A stretch of DNA of 64,000 nucleotides from Antarctobacter sediminis (GTDB lineage Bacteria > Pseudomonadota > Alphaproteobacteria > Rhodobacterales > Rhodobacteraceae), in contig NZ_JAHUZG010000002.1 of the NCBI RefSeq assembly GCF_019218285.1, forward strand, positions 992,001 through 1,056,000. Direction: 5' to 3'. Shown piece after piece: positions 42,384-51,280 of this stretch. Numbering within the stretch: the first letter of the stretch is position 1; every line of letters starts with the position of its first letter. The notes under the pieces were generated by a model. It had not been told where the DNA came from. It saw nothing but the letters and a program-made list of their open reading frames with translations, and searched no databases. Position numbers and translations under genes: made by a program.

Positions 42384-42752
42384 TTAGGCTTTTGCCAGCA
42401 TCCGGCCTAGATCGCGTCCGGCAAGGATATGTACATGCAGGTGCGGCACCTCCTGCACGCCATCGCGCCCCGCATTTGAAATCAGCCGGAAACCGCCCTC
42501 TTCCAGCCCCTCCATACGGCACACCTCGCCGATGACCCGGTTGAAATCGACGATCTCCGCATCCGAGGCTTCCTGCGCGAAATGATCGTAGCAGACATAA
42601 GGCCCCTTGGGGATCACCAGCACATGCACCGGCGCTTGCGGATAGATGTCGCGAAAGGCCAGTGTGTGCTCGGTTTCAAGAACCGTCTTGTTCGGGATCT
42701 CGCCCTTGAGGATCTTCGCAAAGATATTTTCGGGGTTGTAGGTATAGGCCAT
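42384..42752 (-). CDS. HIT family nucleotide hydrolase (HINT-like)
   Basis: This 122-residue histidine-triad protein has the catalytic motif HLHVHIL near the C-terminus and IFAKILKGEIPNKTV at the start. HINT enzymes hydrolyse aminoacyl- or phosphoramidate-AMP; the physiological substrate is unknown. The ATG at 42752 has GAGGAGG upstream, and the open frame before it is not conserved sequence. It is downstream of the second GT14 gene on the same strand. Confidence 0.92.
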   Translation of the reverse strand: MAYTYNPENIFAKILKGEIPNKTVLETEHTLAFRDIYPQAPVHVLVIPKGPYVCYDHFAQEASDAEIVDFNRVIGEVCRMEGLEEGGFRLISNAGRDGVQEVPHLHVHILAGRDLGRMLAKA

Positions 42753-42863
42753 GCCGCACCTCCTCGGAGTGGAAATTTCCCCCATCCCGACCCGGGGCGG
42801 AGTTTGCCCTTGGCATAGCCGCTGCGGCGGCGAACGCCACCGCTTTCTGGGCGCGGATCACAC

Positions 42864-44438
42864 TCAGTCGGAAAAGAGATGGTCCAGCGCCACGATTTCC
42901 TGCGCGACAGCGGGCGCCACGGCCAGAAACTCTGCCATGGCCTGCGCATGTGCCTCGCGTGGATCGCTTTCGCGCAGGTGCTGGTGGTTTTCGAACTTGG
43001 CGTCGCGGATCCGGTCGCTTTCGTGCAGCAGGTCATTGCGCACCGTGGGCAGCAGTCGCGCCAGTGTTTCCGCCGGCGTGCGCTCTCCGGCCAGACCGGA
43101 TCGCATGGCATGTCCGACGAGGTAGTCGTCGGAAAACAGGCATTCGACCTCCAGCATACGGGTCTTGGCCCTGTCGCGGGCAAAATCCTCCAGCAGGTCA
43201 AGGCTTGCCGGATCCATGCAGATCACCAGCCGATCCGTTTCGAAATAGTCGTACAACATGCGCATCAGGGCACGGCGATGGCGGTGCCGCTTGACCATTG
43301 TCGACTGGATGCCGCCAAGATCGGGCAACGGGCAGGCGTCCTCGTTGAACAGGTATTCGATACAGGGAATGTTGGTCATCTGGCGGATACGATCGGTCAG
43401 CCGCTTGGCGACGTGCCATTTCTTGCAGATCACGATCAGCAGTTCGCGTTCCCGGCCAAGGCTGCTTTCGGTTTCCCAGAATCGTGGCGCGAAACGCCGC
43501 CCCGTCCGCCCCCTTTCCGTCAGGAACTTGAACAGCGACCGCCCCTCGTTCGAGATCCGGAACGTGGCCTTTTCGGCGGCATACAAGACGCCCAGCCTCC
43601 GGCGCAATTCGGTCGCCTCGGGGCTGATCTTGCGTGCGAAGAGGTAATCCTGACTGAGCAGCAGGTCATAGTGATCGTTGTGGAAATTTACCGGCATGCC
43701 GTAGTCGGTGAACAACAGAAAGGTCAGAGTGCGGCTTTCGATTTCGCGTTCGGGCACAAGATGGCGCACCAGCGTTTGAAAGAATGTCTCGTCCGGGATC
43801 CAAGTTGATGCGAAAAACCGCATGACATCGCGCCGCTTCTTCACGAAATCGAGAATCCACTCGATGGTGCGGCGACGCAGGCACCACCATTGGCTGCCGA
43901 TCATCACTTCGATGTCGTCAGGAATCCTGCGAGTCAGGCCCAGCCGCTTTTGCGCCTCGAACATCGTGTAGAACAGGCGCTTTTGCGTTCGTTCGTTAAA
44001 GTAATGGCGGTAGATCAGCCGCTCTTCCTTCCATCCTGTCTTGATCCAGTCGGATTGGAAGTAGTCGAAACTCTCGATGTAGTCGCATTCGCGCCGATCA
44101 AGGAAGTCATGGGCGTATTCCGCTGATTTGATCGCCATGCAATCGCCCGAGACCATGTAGAAATGCGTCGCGCGCGGGAAGGCGTCCACCGCCGCCTCGA
44201 CCGCATTCAGCGTGGCGCGCACAAGGCTCCATTCCCCCCAACCGCATTTGATGCGACGGGCAAAGGTGACATTGGGATTGTCCTTCAGCGCGTGCCTGAT
44301 CCGGCCAAATGCCTCGACCCCGGCACGGGCATCGAAGTGAATCGAGATGTAATCGCCCACAGCGGTCAGGCTCTGCGCCTGTTTGATGATGGCGTCAGGA
44401 TCCTTGTGACACAGCAGGATGAAGGCAATTTTCGCCAT
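42864..44438 (-). CDS. GT14-type beta-1,6-N-acetylglucosaminyltransferase (second copy)
   Basis: The 524-residue protein shares the GT14 core with the protein at 15872-17572: ISIHFDARAGVEAF, CGWGEWSLVRATLNAVEAA, YMVSGDCMAIKS, IGSQWWCLRRRTIEW and STWIPDETFFQTL. The C-terminal 230 residues differ from the first copy (a DUF5927-like extension, named from memory). It is probably a sugar transferase for a branched or decorated glycan. It is divergent from a sulfotransferase gene across 133 bp. Confidence 0.85.
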   Translation of the reverse strand: MAKIAFILLCHKDPDAIIKQAQSLTAVGDYISIHFDARAGVEAFGRIRHALKDNPNVTFARRIKCGWGEWSLVRATLNAVEAAVDAFPRATHFYMVSGDCMAIKSAEYAHDFLDRRECDYIESFDYFQSDWIKTGWKEERLIYRHYFNERTQKRLFYTMFEAQKRLGLTRRIPDDIEVMIGSQWWCLRRRTIEWILDFVKKRRDVMRFFASTWIPDETFFQTLVRHLVPEREIESRTLTFLLFTDYGMPVNFHNDHYDLLLSQDYLFARKISPEATELRRRLGVLYAAEKATFRISNEGRSLFKFLTERGRTGRRFAPRFWETESSLGRERELLIVICKKWHVAKRLTDRIRQMTNIPCIEYLFNEDACPLPDLGGIQSTMVKRHRHRRALMRMLYDYFETDRLVICMDPASLDLLEDFARDRAKTRMLEVECLFSDDYLVGHAMRSGLAGERTPAETLARLLPTVRNDLLHESDRIRDAKFENHQHLRESDPREAHAQAMAEFLAVAPAVAQEIVALDHLFSD

Positions 44439-44507
44439 TCAGAGAACCAATCGCCCCAATTTCGCCCGATTGTTTATGTTGATAGTGATGAATTTCAGTT
44501 GAATAAA

Positions 44508-44528
44508 CCTGCTTCGGCGGGAATTTTT
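44508..44528 (+). promoter_or_regulatory. UUCG hairpin with U-run in the sulfotransferase leader
   Basis: CCTGC-TTCG-GCGGG forms a 5-bp stem with a C(UUCG)G tetraloop, followed by AATTTTT. This is an intrinsic-terminator layout 43 bases before the sulfotransferase ATG, so it could act as an attenuator. The stem is short. Confidence 0.45.
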
Positions 44529-44571
44529 CCCCCTGCCGGGCGCGGCGGACGACAAGAGAGAGGCAAGGCAG

Positions 44572-45390
44572 ATGGGGTTTCCGGGCACATGGATGACCGA
44601 GAGCGAAAGCGTCGTGTACCGCGTGGTGCCAAAATGCGCCTGCTCGACCATTGGCCAGATCCTCTATTACTCGGACCACGGACAGTTCTTCGACGGCGAC
44701 ATCCACGACTCGAAACAAGGGCTGCACAAATGGGCGCAGGACGCCAGCCAGCCCATCATCAGCGCCAACGTCAAGACGCGTTCATCCTATGCCTTTACCT
44801 GTGTGCGCAACCCTTACGGGCGCATCCTGTCCAGCTTCTTTGACAAGATCTGCGGCATCCAGCGCAACGGCAAGCGGTATCGCGGCAATCTTGTTCCGCT
44901 TTTGATCCAGAAATACGGGATCGAGGTCGGCGACCCGGAAACCGGCTTTGAGTTCGACCAGATCCGCAGTTTCCGCCGCTTTCTGTTGTTTGCCCGCGAC
45001 ACGATCCGCTGGCGCCGTCCGATGGAGCCCGACATTCACTGGTCGGCCATGTCGGGGCATGTCTCGACCTTCATCGTCAACGGCGGTCGCTATAACCAGA
45101 TCTTCTGGACCGAGAGGTTCAACGACGGCATGCAACAGGTTCTGGATCATATCCACACCCCGCATCCGATCGACCTGAATGCGATCCCCCGGTTCAATGA
45201 ATCCGAGGGCCATGGCCCGAAACGCGCCCATCCGGTCGAAGATTATTTCGACGACCTTTCCATGCATCTTGTGAAAGAGATCTACTGGCGCGATTTCGAG
45301 CTGTTCAAATACGATTTCGACAATCCGGGCAACAAGATGCCTATTGGCGAAATCGACCTCGACGAAGTCCACGCCAAGCTGGGCGACTGA
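44572..45390 (+). CDS. Sulfotransferase family 2-like protein
   Basis: The 272-residue protein has the PAPS 5'-phosphosulfate loop VVPKCACSTI (K21...T26) and the 3'-phosphate motif TCVRNPYGRILSSFF (R79, S87), the layout of carbohydrate sulfotransferases. There is no signal peptide or membrane helix, so it acts in the cytoplasm, probably on a lipid-linked or nucleotide-linked sugar intermediate. It diverges from the second GT14 gene and is preceded by a hairpin/U-run leader. Confidence 0.85.
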   Translation: MGFPGTWMTESESVVYRVVPKCACSTIGQILYYSDHGQFFDGDIHDSKQGLHKWAQDASQPIISANVKTRSSYAFTCVRNPYGRILSSFFDKICGIQRNGKRYRGNLVPLLIQKYGIEVGDPETGFEFDQIRSFRRFLLFARDTIRWRRPMEPDIHWSAMSGHVSTFIVNGGRYNQIFWTERFNDGMQQVLDHIHTPHPIDLNAIPRFNESEGHGPKRAHPVEDYFDDLSMHLVKEIYWRDFELFKYDFDNPGNKMPIGEIDLDEVHAKLGD

Positions 45391-45414
45391 CCGCCCGGCC
45401 CGGCGCGGGGGTGT

Positions 45415-45864
45415 TCAGGCTTCCAGCGCCTTGATCATGTCGATACGCATGCCATGGCGGCCGCCTTCAAACTCGGCCTCGAGGAAGGCATCGACAATCT
45501 CCAGCGCCAGTCCCTCGCCCACCACGCGCGCACCGATGGACAGGATCTGCGCGTCGTTGTGCGCACGGATCATGCGGGCCGAAAACGGATCGGAGCACAC
45601 GCCACAGCGGATGCCGGGCACCTTGTTGGCCGCCATCATGATGCCTTGGCCGGTGCCGCACAGGATGATGCCAAGGCTGCAATCGCCCGAGGCCACCTTG
45701 CGCGCCGCCGCAGCGCCATGTTCGGGGTAATGCGTGCTTTCCGGCGTGACCGGCCCGATATCCACTGCTTCCCAGCCTTTGGATTCGATGTGTTTCGCGA
45801 TGGCTTGCCGCAGGTCGATGGCGGCGTGGTCGCTGGAAAGTACGATGCGCTTGGACTCGGTCAT
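45415..45864 (-). CDS. rpiB: Ribose-5-phosphate isomerase B
   Basis: The 149-residue RpiB/LacAB-fold enzyme interconverts ribose-5-phosphate and ribulose-5-phosphate. It begins RIVLSSDHAAIDLRQAI; the catalytic Cys is in GIILCGTGQGIMMAANKVPGI, and CSDPFSARMIRAHNDAQ is conserved. It converges with the sulfotransferase gene, with 24 GC-rich bases between. Confidence 0.95.
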   Translation of the reverse strand: MTESKRIVLSSDHAAIDLRQAIAKHIESKGWEAVDIGPVTPESTHYPEHGAAAARKVASGDCSLGIILCGTGQGIMMAANKVPGIRCGVCSDPFSARMIRAHNDAQILSIGARVVGEGLALEIVDAFLEAEFEGGRHGMRIDMIKALEA

Positions 45865-45966
45865 TGTGGCTTGGATCCGTTCAGCAGGGGATATGCGGGG
45901 TTCGCGGCGGCCTCTAACATGCCTCCGCGCCGCTGTCCTGCCGAAAGAATCGGCATCCCCCTGCTG

Positions 45967-46557
45967 TCAGGGCAACTCGTCCGACGGGATGATCGGAAAG
46001 AACTGCCCCCCCGACCAAACACCGAACCATCCGCCATGATGCGCACCAAGGTCGACAAGCCGGTAAAAACTCTTGCGGTCGATCAGCGCCTCAAGGTTCG
46101 CGCGGACCAGCACATAGGGTGAGGGCTCGCCGCTTTCGGGATCGCGAACGACGCGGATCGGATGATCCGGACCGGCCGGCGCAAAATCGCCCACGTGGGT
46201 TTCAAAAGTCAGCACCTGCGACTCACCTTGGCCCTCGACCTCGAAATCCACCGCTACGAAAGGCGCGTCCTCGACGATGATGCCGACTTTTTCCACCGGA
46301 GTGACCAGAAAATAATCATCGCCGTCCTTGCGCAGAATCGAGGAAAACAACCGCACCAGCTCGAACCGGCCGATTGGGGTGCCAAGGTAGAACCACGTCC
46401 CGTCACGGGCGATGCGCATGTCAAGGTCGCCACAAAAGGGCGGATTCCACTTGTGGACAGGCGGCAGCCCCCTGCCCTTTCCGGCTGCGCGGGCCGAGGC
46501 GGCAAGGCCATCGGCCGAGGGGGTCACGAGATTTTGTCCGCTCATAGTTTTTGCCAT
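45967..46557 (-). CDS. DUF1285 family protein
   Basis: The 196-residue cytoplasmic protein is conserved in alphaproteobacteria and has no assigned function. It carries [30 protein letters not shown] and later [23 protein letters not shown]. The ATG at 46557 is immediately preceded by GAGAAGGGA; a second ATG at 46545 has better spacing to that site and could be the true start (192 residues). It is divergent from the moxR operon by 57 bp, suggesting a shared promoter region. Confidence 0.85.
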   Translation of the reverse strand: MAKTMSGQNLVTPSADGLAASARAAGKGRGLPPVHKWNPPFCGDLDMRIARDGTWFYLGTPIGRFELVRLFSSILRKDGDDYFLVTPVEKVGIIVEDAPFVAVDFEVEGQGESQVLTFETHVGDFAPAGPDHPIRVVRDPESGEPSPYVLVRANLEALIDRKSFYRLVDLGAHHGGWFGVWSGGQFFPIIPSDELP

Positions 46558-46614
46558 TCCCTTCTCAGTCGATACATACTTACCCAAAGAGATAGCATGA
46601 AGTGGAGATATGAC

Positions 46615-47634
46615 ATGTCCGATCACGCAGACGCGGCCGAAGATCTGGTCGCCGAGATCGAGGCGCTGGAAGACAAGCTGGCCGAGGCCAAGAAGTCGAT
46701 CACCGCGCGCTTCATCGGACAGGAGCGGGTCGTCGACCTGACGTTGTCCTCTCTTCTTTGTGGCGGTCACGCTCTGCTGATCGGTCTGCCCGGTCTGGGC
46801 AAGACCCGGCTGGTGGAAACCCTGTCCACCGTCATGGGGCTGAACGGCAACCGGGTGCAGTTCACCCCGGACCTGATGCCCGCCGACATCCTTGGGTCAG
46901 AAGTGTTGGAAACCGGCGCCAATGGCGAACGGACCTTCAAATTTATCGAAGGCCCGATCTTCTGTCAGCTTCTGATGGCCGATGAGATCAACCGCGCCTC
47001 CCCCCGGACCCAGTCGGCGCTGTTGCAGGCGATGCAGGAAAAGCAGGTGACCGTCGCCGGCCAGACCCGCACGCTTGAGGCGCCGTTCCACGTGCTTGCC
47101 ACGCAGAACCCGATCGAACAGGAAGGCACCTATCCGCTGCCCGAAGCGCAGTTGGACCGTTTCCTTGTGCAAATCGACGTGGCCTACCCGGATCGCGGCA
47201 CCGAAAAGGACATCCTGCTGGCCACCACAGGCACCGAAGAAGCGCAGTCGCATCAGGTCTTCACCGGCGAGGAGCTGATCGCCGCGCAGACCCTGCTGCG
47301 CCGGATGCCCGTGGGCGACGCAGTGGTCGAGATGATCCTTGATCTGGTGCGTGCCTTCCGCCCGTCGGACCCCTCCTCGCCCGAGCGGGTCAAGGACATC
47401 GTCGCATGGGGCCCCGGCCCGCGAGCCGCGCAGGCGCTGATGATGACCGTGCGTGCCCGTGCCCTGCTGCAAGGCCGTCTGGCGCCTTCGCCCGAGGATG
47501 TGCTGGACATGGCCAAACCGGTTCTTGTTCACCGCATGGCGCTGACCTTCTCGGCGCGGGCGCGCGGTGAGGACCTTGGCGCGCTCATCGACGAGGTCGC
47601 CGAAGGTCTGCGCCGCACCGAGGCCGCGGCGTGA
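46615..47634 (+). CDS. moxR: MoxR-family AAA+ ATPase
   Basis: The 339-residue ATPase has Walker A GLPGLGKT (57-64), Walker B LLMADEIN (119-126), sensor 1 LATQNP and a C-terminal AAA lid. MoxR ATPases work as chaperone-like remodellers with von Willebrand A or DUF58 partners. The ATG at 46615 follows GGAG; an in-frame ATG at 46597 is an alternative. It is the first gene of a four-gene operon (moxR-DUF58-BatA/DUF4159-membrane protein) joined by 4-base overlaps or short gaps. Confidence 0.93.
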   Translation: MSDHADAAEDLVAEIEALEDKLAEAKKSITARFIGQERVVDLTLSSLLCGGHALLIGLPGLGKTRLVETLSTVMGLNGNRVQFTPDLMPADILGSEVLETGANGERTFKFIEGPIFCQLLMADEINRASPRTQSALLQAMQEKQVTVAGQTRTLEAPFHVLATQNPIEQEGTYPLPEAQLDRFLVQIDVAYPDRGTEKDILLATTGTEEAQSHQVFTGEELIAAQTLLRRMPVGDAVVEMILDLVRAFRPSDPSSPERVKDIVAWGPGPRAAQALMMTVRARALLQGRLAPSPEDVLDMAKPVLVHRMALTFSARARGEDLGALIDEVAEGLRRTEAAA

Positions 47635-48509
47635 CGGCCACAGTCGCCCACCTGCGCACCCGCGCGCAGGAAGAGGCCGGGCGCTTCCCGGCCCTTCTGG
47701 CCCGCGCCGAACATCTGGCCGGCACCGTCCTTCTGGGCGAACACGGGCGGCGGCGCTCGGGCCTGGGTGACGATTTCTGGCAGTACCGGCCGCTTCAGGC
47801 CGGGGACAGCTACCGCGCCATCGACTGGCGCCGTTCGGCGCGCGGGGACGAACAATTCGTCCGCGAACGCGAGTGGCAGATCGCGCAAAGCGTGCAGATC
47901 TGGGTCGATCCCGGCGCGTCCATGCGCTTTGCCAGCCACAAGAACCTGCCGACCAAGGCCGACCGCGCGCGTCTTGTGGCGCTTGCGGCCTCGATCCTGC
48001 TGATCCGGGGCGGAGAGCGTGTGGGCCTGACCGGCTGGCGCCTCCCGCCGCGTCGGGGCGACCTGCAAACCCTGCGGCTGGCCGAGATGTTTTCCGAAGA
48101 CGGCGAGGACGATTACGCCGAACCCGAGGCACGCGGCATGCTGCCCAATGCCAAGGCGCTGTTCGCGTCGGATTTCCTTGGGGACATCGAACCCGTCGAG
48201 GCGGCCCTGACCAAAGCCGCCGACAGGGGCGTGCGTGGCGTGCTGTTGCAGGTGCTGGACCCGACCGAAGAGGCCTTTCCCTTTGATGGGCGCACCATCT
48301 TTGAAAGCGTGAACCAGACCCTGCGGCATGAAACACTCAAGGCGGGTGACCTGCGCGAAACCTATTTGCAGCGGCTGGCCGAGCGCAAGGCGCGGCTGGA
48401 CGCAATCTGCCGCCTGACGGGCTGGCAACACCTGACACATCACACGGACCAGACCGCGCAATCCGCCCTCTTGTGGGTTTATCGCGCGCTGGACGGGAGC
48501 CACGGATGA
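47631..48509 (+). CDS. DUF58 (VWA-like) protein of the MoxR operon
   Basis: The 292-residue cytoplasmic DUF58 protein has GRRRSGLGDDFWQYRPLQAGDSYRAIDWRRSAR, the family's signature block, and a VWA-like core with QIWVDPGASMRF. The start is GTG at 47631, overlapping the moxR stop. DUF58 proteins are the usual substrate or partner of MoxR ATPases. It overlaps the next gene by 4 bp. Confidence 0.9.
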   Translation: MTATVAHLRTRAQEEAGRFPALLARAEHLAGTVLLGEHGRRRSGLGDDFWQYRPLQAGDSYRAIDWRRSARGDEQFVREREWQIAQSVQIWVDPGASMRFASHKNLPTKADRARLVALAASILLIRGGERVGLTGWRLPPRRGDLQTLRLAEMFSEDGEDDYAEPEARGMLPNAKALFASDFLGDIEPVEAALTKAADRGVRGVLLQVLDPTEEAFPFDGRTIFESVNQTLRHETLKAGDLRETYLQRLAERKARLDAICRLTGWQHLTHHTDQTAQSALLWVYRALDGSHG

Positions 48510-51268
48510 CCCTTTTCGGCCTGATCGGTTTCACAACGCCCTGGTTGTTTCTGGGCCTTCTGGCCCTGCCCATCCTCTGGATCATCCTGCGGGCGGTGCC
48601 ACCCGCCCCGATCCGGCGCATGTTTCCGGGCGTGGTGCTGCTGTTGGGTCTCAAAGACGAGGAACAGGTCACAGACCGCACGCCGTGGTGGCTGTTGCTG
48701 TTGCGGATGTTGGCGGTGGCCGCCGTAATCGTCGGGCTGGCCGGTCCGGTTCTGAACCCGGAAACCGACGCCGAAGCCAAAGGCGACGGTCCGTTGCTGG
48801 TCGTGATGGACGCCAGCTGGGCCTCGGCAGCCGACTGGCGCGGCCGGATGATCGCGCTGGATGGCCTGCTGGCAGAGGCCGGGCGCGACTCGCGCCCCGT
48901 GGCCATCATGCGCCTGACCGATCCGCAGCAGGTCCAGTTCCTCAGCGCCGATGTCCTGCGCACACGCCTGTCCGGCGTTCTGCCCGAACCGTGGCAACCG
49001 GGGCCCGAGAATATTACGCGCGCGATCGAGCTGCTGCCCGTAGACGGGTTCGATACCTACTGGATGTCGGACGCATTGGCCCGGGAGGGCCGCGACGACC
49101 TGCTGACCGCGCTTGAGGCCAAGGGCCGCGTGACAGTGTTCGAAGCGCCGCGAACGTTGTTCGCGCTGGAACCGCCGCAGATCTCCGAAGGCAACCTGCT
49201 GATCACCGCCCGCCGCCTGCGCGAAGGCCCCGCAACAGAGGTTACGCTTGCCGGACATGGCAAGGACCCGGCCGGAAATCCCGCCGTGCTGCTCCGTAGC
49301 CCGCTGACCTTTGAGGCCGGTGCACTGGCCTCGGTGACGGAAATTGCCTTGCCAGCGGAGTTGCGTGCCCGGATCGAACGGTTCGAGATCGAAGGCGCCC
49401 GCAGCGCCGGGGCCGTGACCCTGCCCGACGACAGCCTGCGCCGCCGCGAAGTCGCCCTGATCGCGGGCAGCACCGACCGTGAGGGGCTCGAACTGCTGTC
49501 GCCATTGCATTATCTTGAAAAGGCATTGGTCCCCAGTGCGGATCTGCTGGAGGGCGCGCTGCTGGACATTCTGCCGGCCAACCCCGACGTCATCATCCTT
49601 GCCGATGTCGCCACCCTGTCCCCCGCGGAAGAAGAGGCCCTGCTGGACTGGCTGGAAAAAGGCGGGATGCTGTTGCGCTTTGCCGGGCCGAAACTGGCCG
49701 CGTCAGACATCAGCCGCGACAGCGAAGACCCGTTGATGCCGGTGCGCCTGCGCGCCGGCGGTCGCACCGTCGGCGGCGCCATGAGTTGGGGCCAGCCCAA
49801 GGCGCTGGCCCCCTTCCCGGAGGAAAGCCCGTTCTTCGGGCTGGCGATCCCCGGCGATGTCACCGTCAACAGCCAGGTCATGGCGCAACCGGACCCGACG
49901 CTGGCGTCGCGTGTGATTGCACAACTGTCCGACGGCACACCGCTGGTCACACGCAAGGGCGTGGGGCAGGGCCAGATCGTCTTGTTCCACGTGACCGCAA
50001 ATGCGGAATGGTCGACCCTGCCGCTGTCCGGCCTCTTCGTGCAGATGCTGGAACGGCTGGCGGTTTCTTCCGCCGCCGTTCAACCCGAAATCGAGGACAT
50101 GGAAGGCACTGTCTGGCAACCTGTGCGCGTGCTGGATGCCTTTGGCCGCCCGCGCGAGGCCAGCACACTGCCCGGCGTCGATGGGCCCGCTTTGATCGAG
50201 GCACCGCTTGGGCCGGAACTGCGCCCCGGCGTCTATCAAGGCGAAGACCGCAGCCTTGCCCGGAACGTCGTGACCACGGACATGCCGCTGGAGCCGATGG
50301 TCTGGCCCGAGCGGATTGAGGTCGAAGGCCTTGTCCAGCCACAGGAAAAACCCCTGGCCGGTTGGCTATTGGCGGCGGCCATCGCGCTGTTACTGGCCGA
50401 TGTGATCGCCTCGCTCTGGCTGTCGGGCCGGTTGCGCGGGGCAGTGTCGGCCAGCGTTTTCCTGGCCGCGATGTCGCTGTTGCCGCAGGACGCCTACGCG
50501 CAAAGCGCCGACGACCGCGCCGCCATCGCCGCCACTTCGGAAGTTGTGCTGGCCTATGTCATCACCGGCGACACCACGGTCGATGACCTGTCACTTGCGG
50601 GCCTGCGCGGTCTCGCGGATACGCTGTATTTCCGCACCTCCGTTGAACCCAGCACGCCTGTCGGGGTGGATCTGGAGACCGACGAACTGGCCTTTTACCC
50701 GATGCTCTACTGGCCGATCACCACGTCGCAGCCCGTACCGTCCAGCGCGGCCTATGCCAAGCTGAACACCTATCTGCGGACCGGTGGCATGATCGTCTTT
50801 GACACCCGCGATGCCGACATTGCGGGTTTCGGCACCGCCACGCCGCAGGGACGCAGGTTGCAACAGCTGGCCGCGCCGCTGGACATTCCCCCACTGGAAC
50901 CCCTGCCCGAAGATCACGTGCTGACACGCACCTTTTACCTGTTGCAGGATTTCCCCGGACGATATGCGGGCCGCGATGTCTGGGTCGAGGCCGCGCCGCC
51001 GGATGCGGAATTGATCGAAGGCATGCCCTTTCGCGACCTCAACGACAATGTCACGCCCGTCGTCATCGGCGGCAATGACTGGGCCGCCGCATGGGCGATG
51101 GACGAACGGGGCAATCCTTTGGTGCCCATCGGCGGCGGCTTTACCGGCGAACGCCAGCGCGAGATTGCCTATCGCTTTGGCGTGAACCTCGTGATGCACG
51201 TGCTGACCGGCAACTACAAATCCGACCAGGTTCATGTTCCTGCCCTGCTGGACCGCCTGGGCCAATAA
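48506..51268 (+). CDS. BatA/DUF4159 membrane protein of the MoxR operon
   Basis: This large 920-residue protein has an N-terminal BatA-type double membrane anchor (about 5-35 and 57-85). A VWA-like region starts at LLVVMDASWASAADW with an imperfect metal site. A long periplasmic or cytoplasmic middle, another membrane region (about 620-660) and a C-terminal DUF4159 domain (about 680-920; TLYFRTSVEPS, YPMLYWPI, GGMIVFDTRD, HVLTRTFYLL) follow. The function is unknown. It is encoded between DUF58 and a GATase-like membrane protein, all probably one envelope machine. Confidence 0.88.
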   Translation: MTLFGLIGFTTPWLFLGLLALPILWIILRAVPPAPIRRMFPGVVLLLGLKDEEQVTDRTPWWLLLLRMLAVAAVIVGLAGPVLNPETDAEAKGDGPLLVVMDASWASAADWRGRMIALDGLLAEAGRDSRPVAIMRLTDPQQVQFLSADVLRTRLSGVLPEPWQPGPENITRAIELLPVDGFDTYWMSDALAREGRDDLLTALEAKGRVTVFEAPRTLFALEPPQISEGNLLITARRLREGPATEVTLAGHGKDPAGNPAVLLRSPLTFEAGALASVTEIALPAELRARIERFEIEGARSAGAVTLPDDSLRRREVALIAGSTDREGLELLSPLHYLEKALVPSADLLEGALLDILPANPDVIILADVATLSPAEEEALLDWLEKGGMLLRFAGPKLAASDISRDSEDPLMPVRLRAGGRTVGGAMSWGQPKALAPFPEESPFFGLAIPGDVTVNSQVMAQPDPTLASRVIAQLSDGTPLVTRKGVGQGQIVLFHVTANAEWSTLPLSGLFVQMLERLAVSSAAVQPEIEDMEGTVWQPVRVLDAFGRPREASTLPGVDGPALIEAPLGPELRPGVYQGEDRSLARNVVTTDMPLEPMVWPERIEVEGLVQPQEKPLAGWLLAAAIALLLADVIASLWLSGRLRGAVSASVFLAAMSLLPQDAYAQSADDRAAIAATSEVVLAYVITGDTTVDDLSLAGLRGLADTLYFRTSVEPSTPVGVDLETDELAFYPMLYWPITTSQPVPSSAAYAKLNTYLRTGGMIVFDTRDADIAGFGTATPQGRRLQQLAAPLDIPPLEPLPEDHVLTRTFYLLQDFPGRYAGRDVWVEAAPPDAELIEGMPFRDLNDNVTPVVIGGNDWAAAWAMDERGNPLVPIGGGFTGERQREIAYRFGVNLVMHVLTGNYKSDQVHVPALLDRLGQ

Positions 51269-51280
51269 GCGAGACCCGAT

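Noticed and set aside
46162-46614. N-terminal extension of the MoxR frame
   Set aside because: It overlaps the DUF1285 gene on the opposite strand and is not part of the MoxR family fold.
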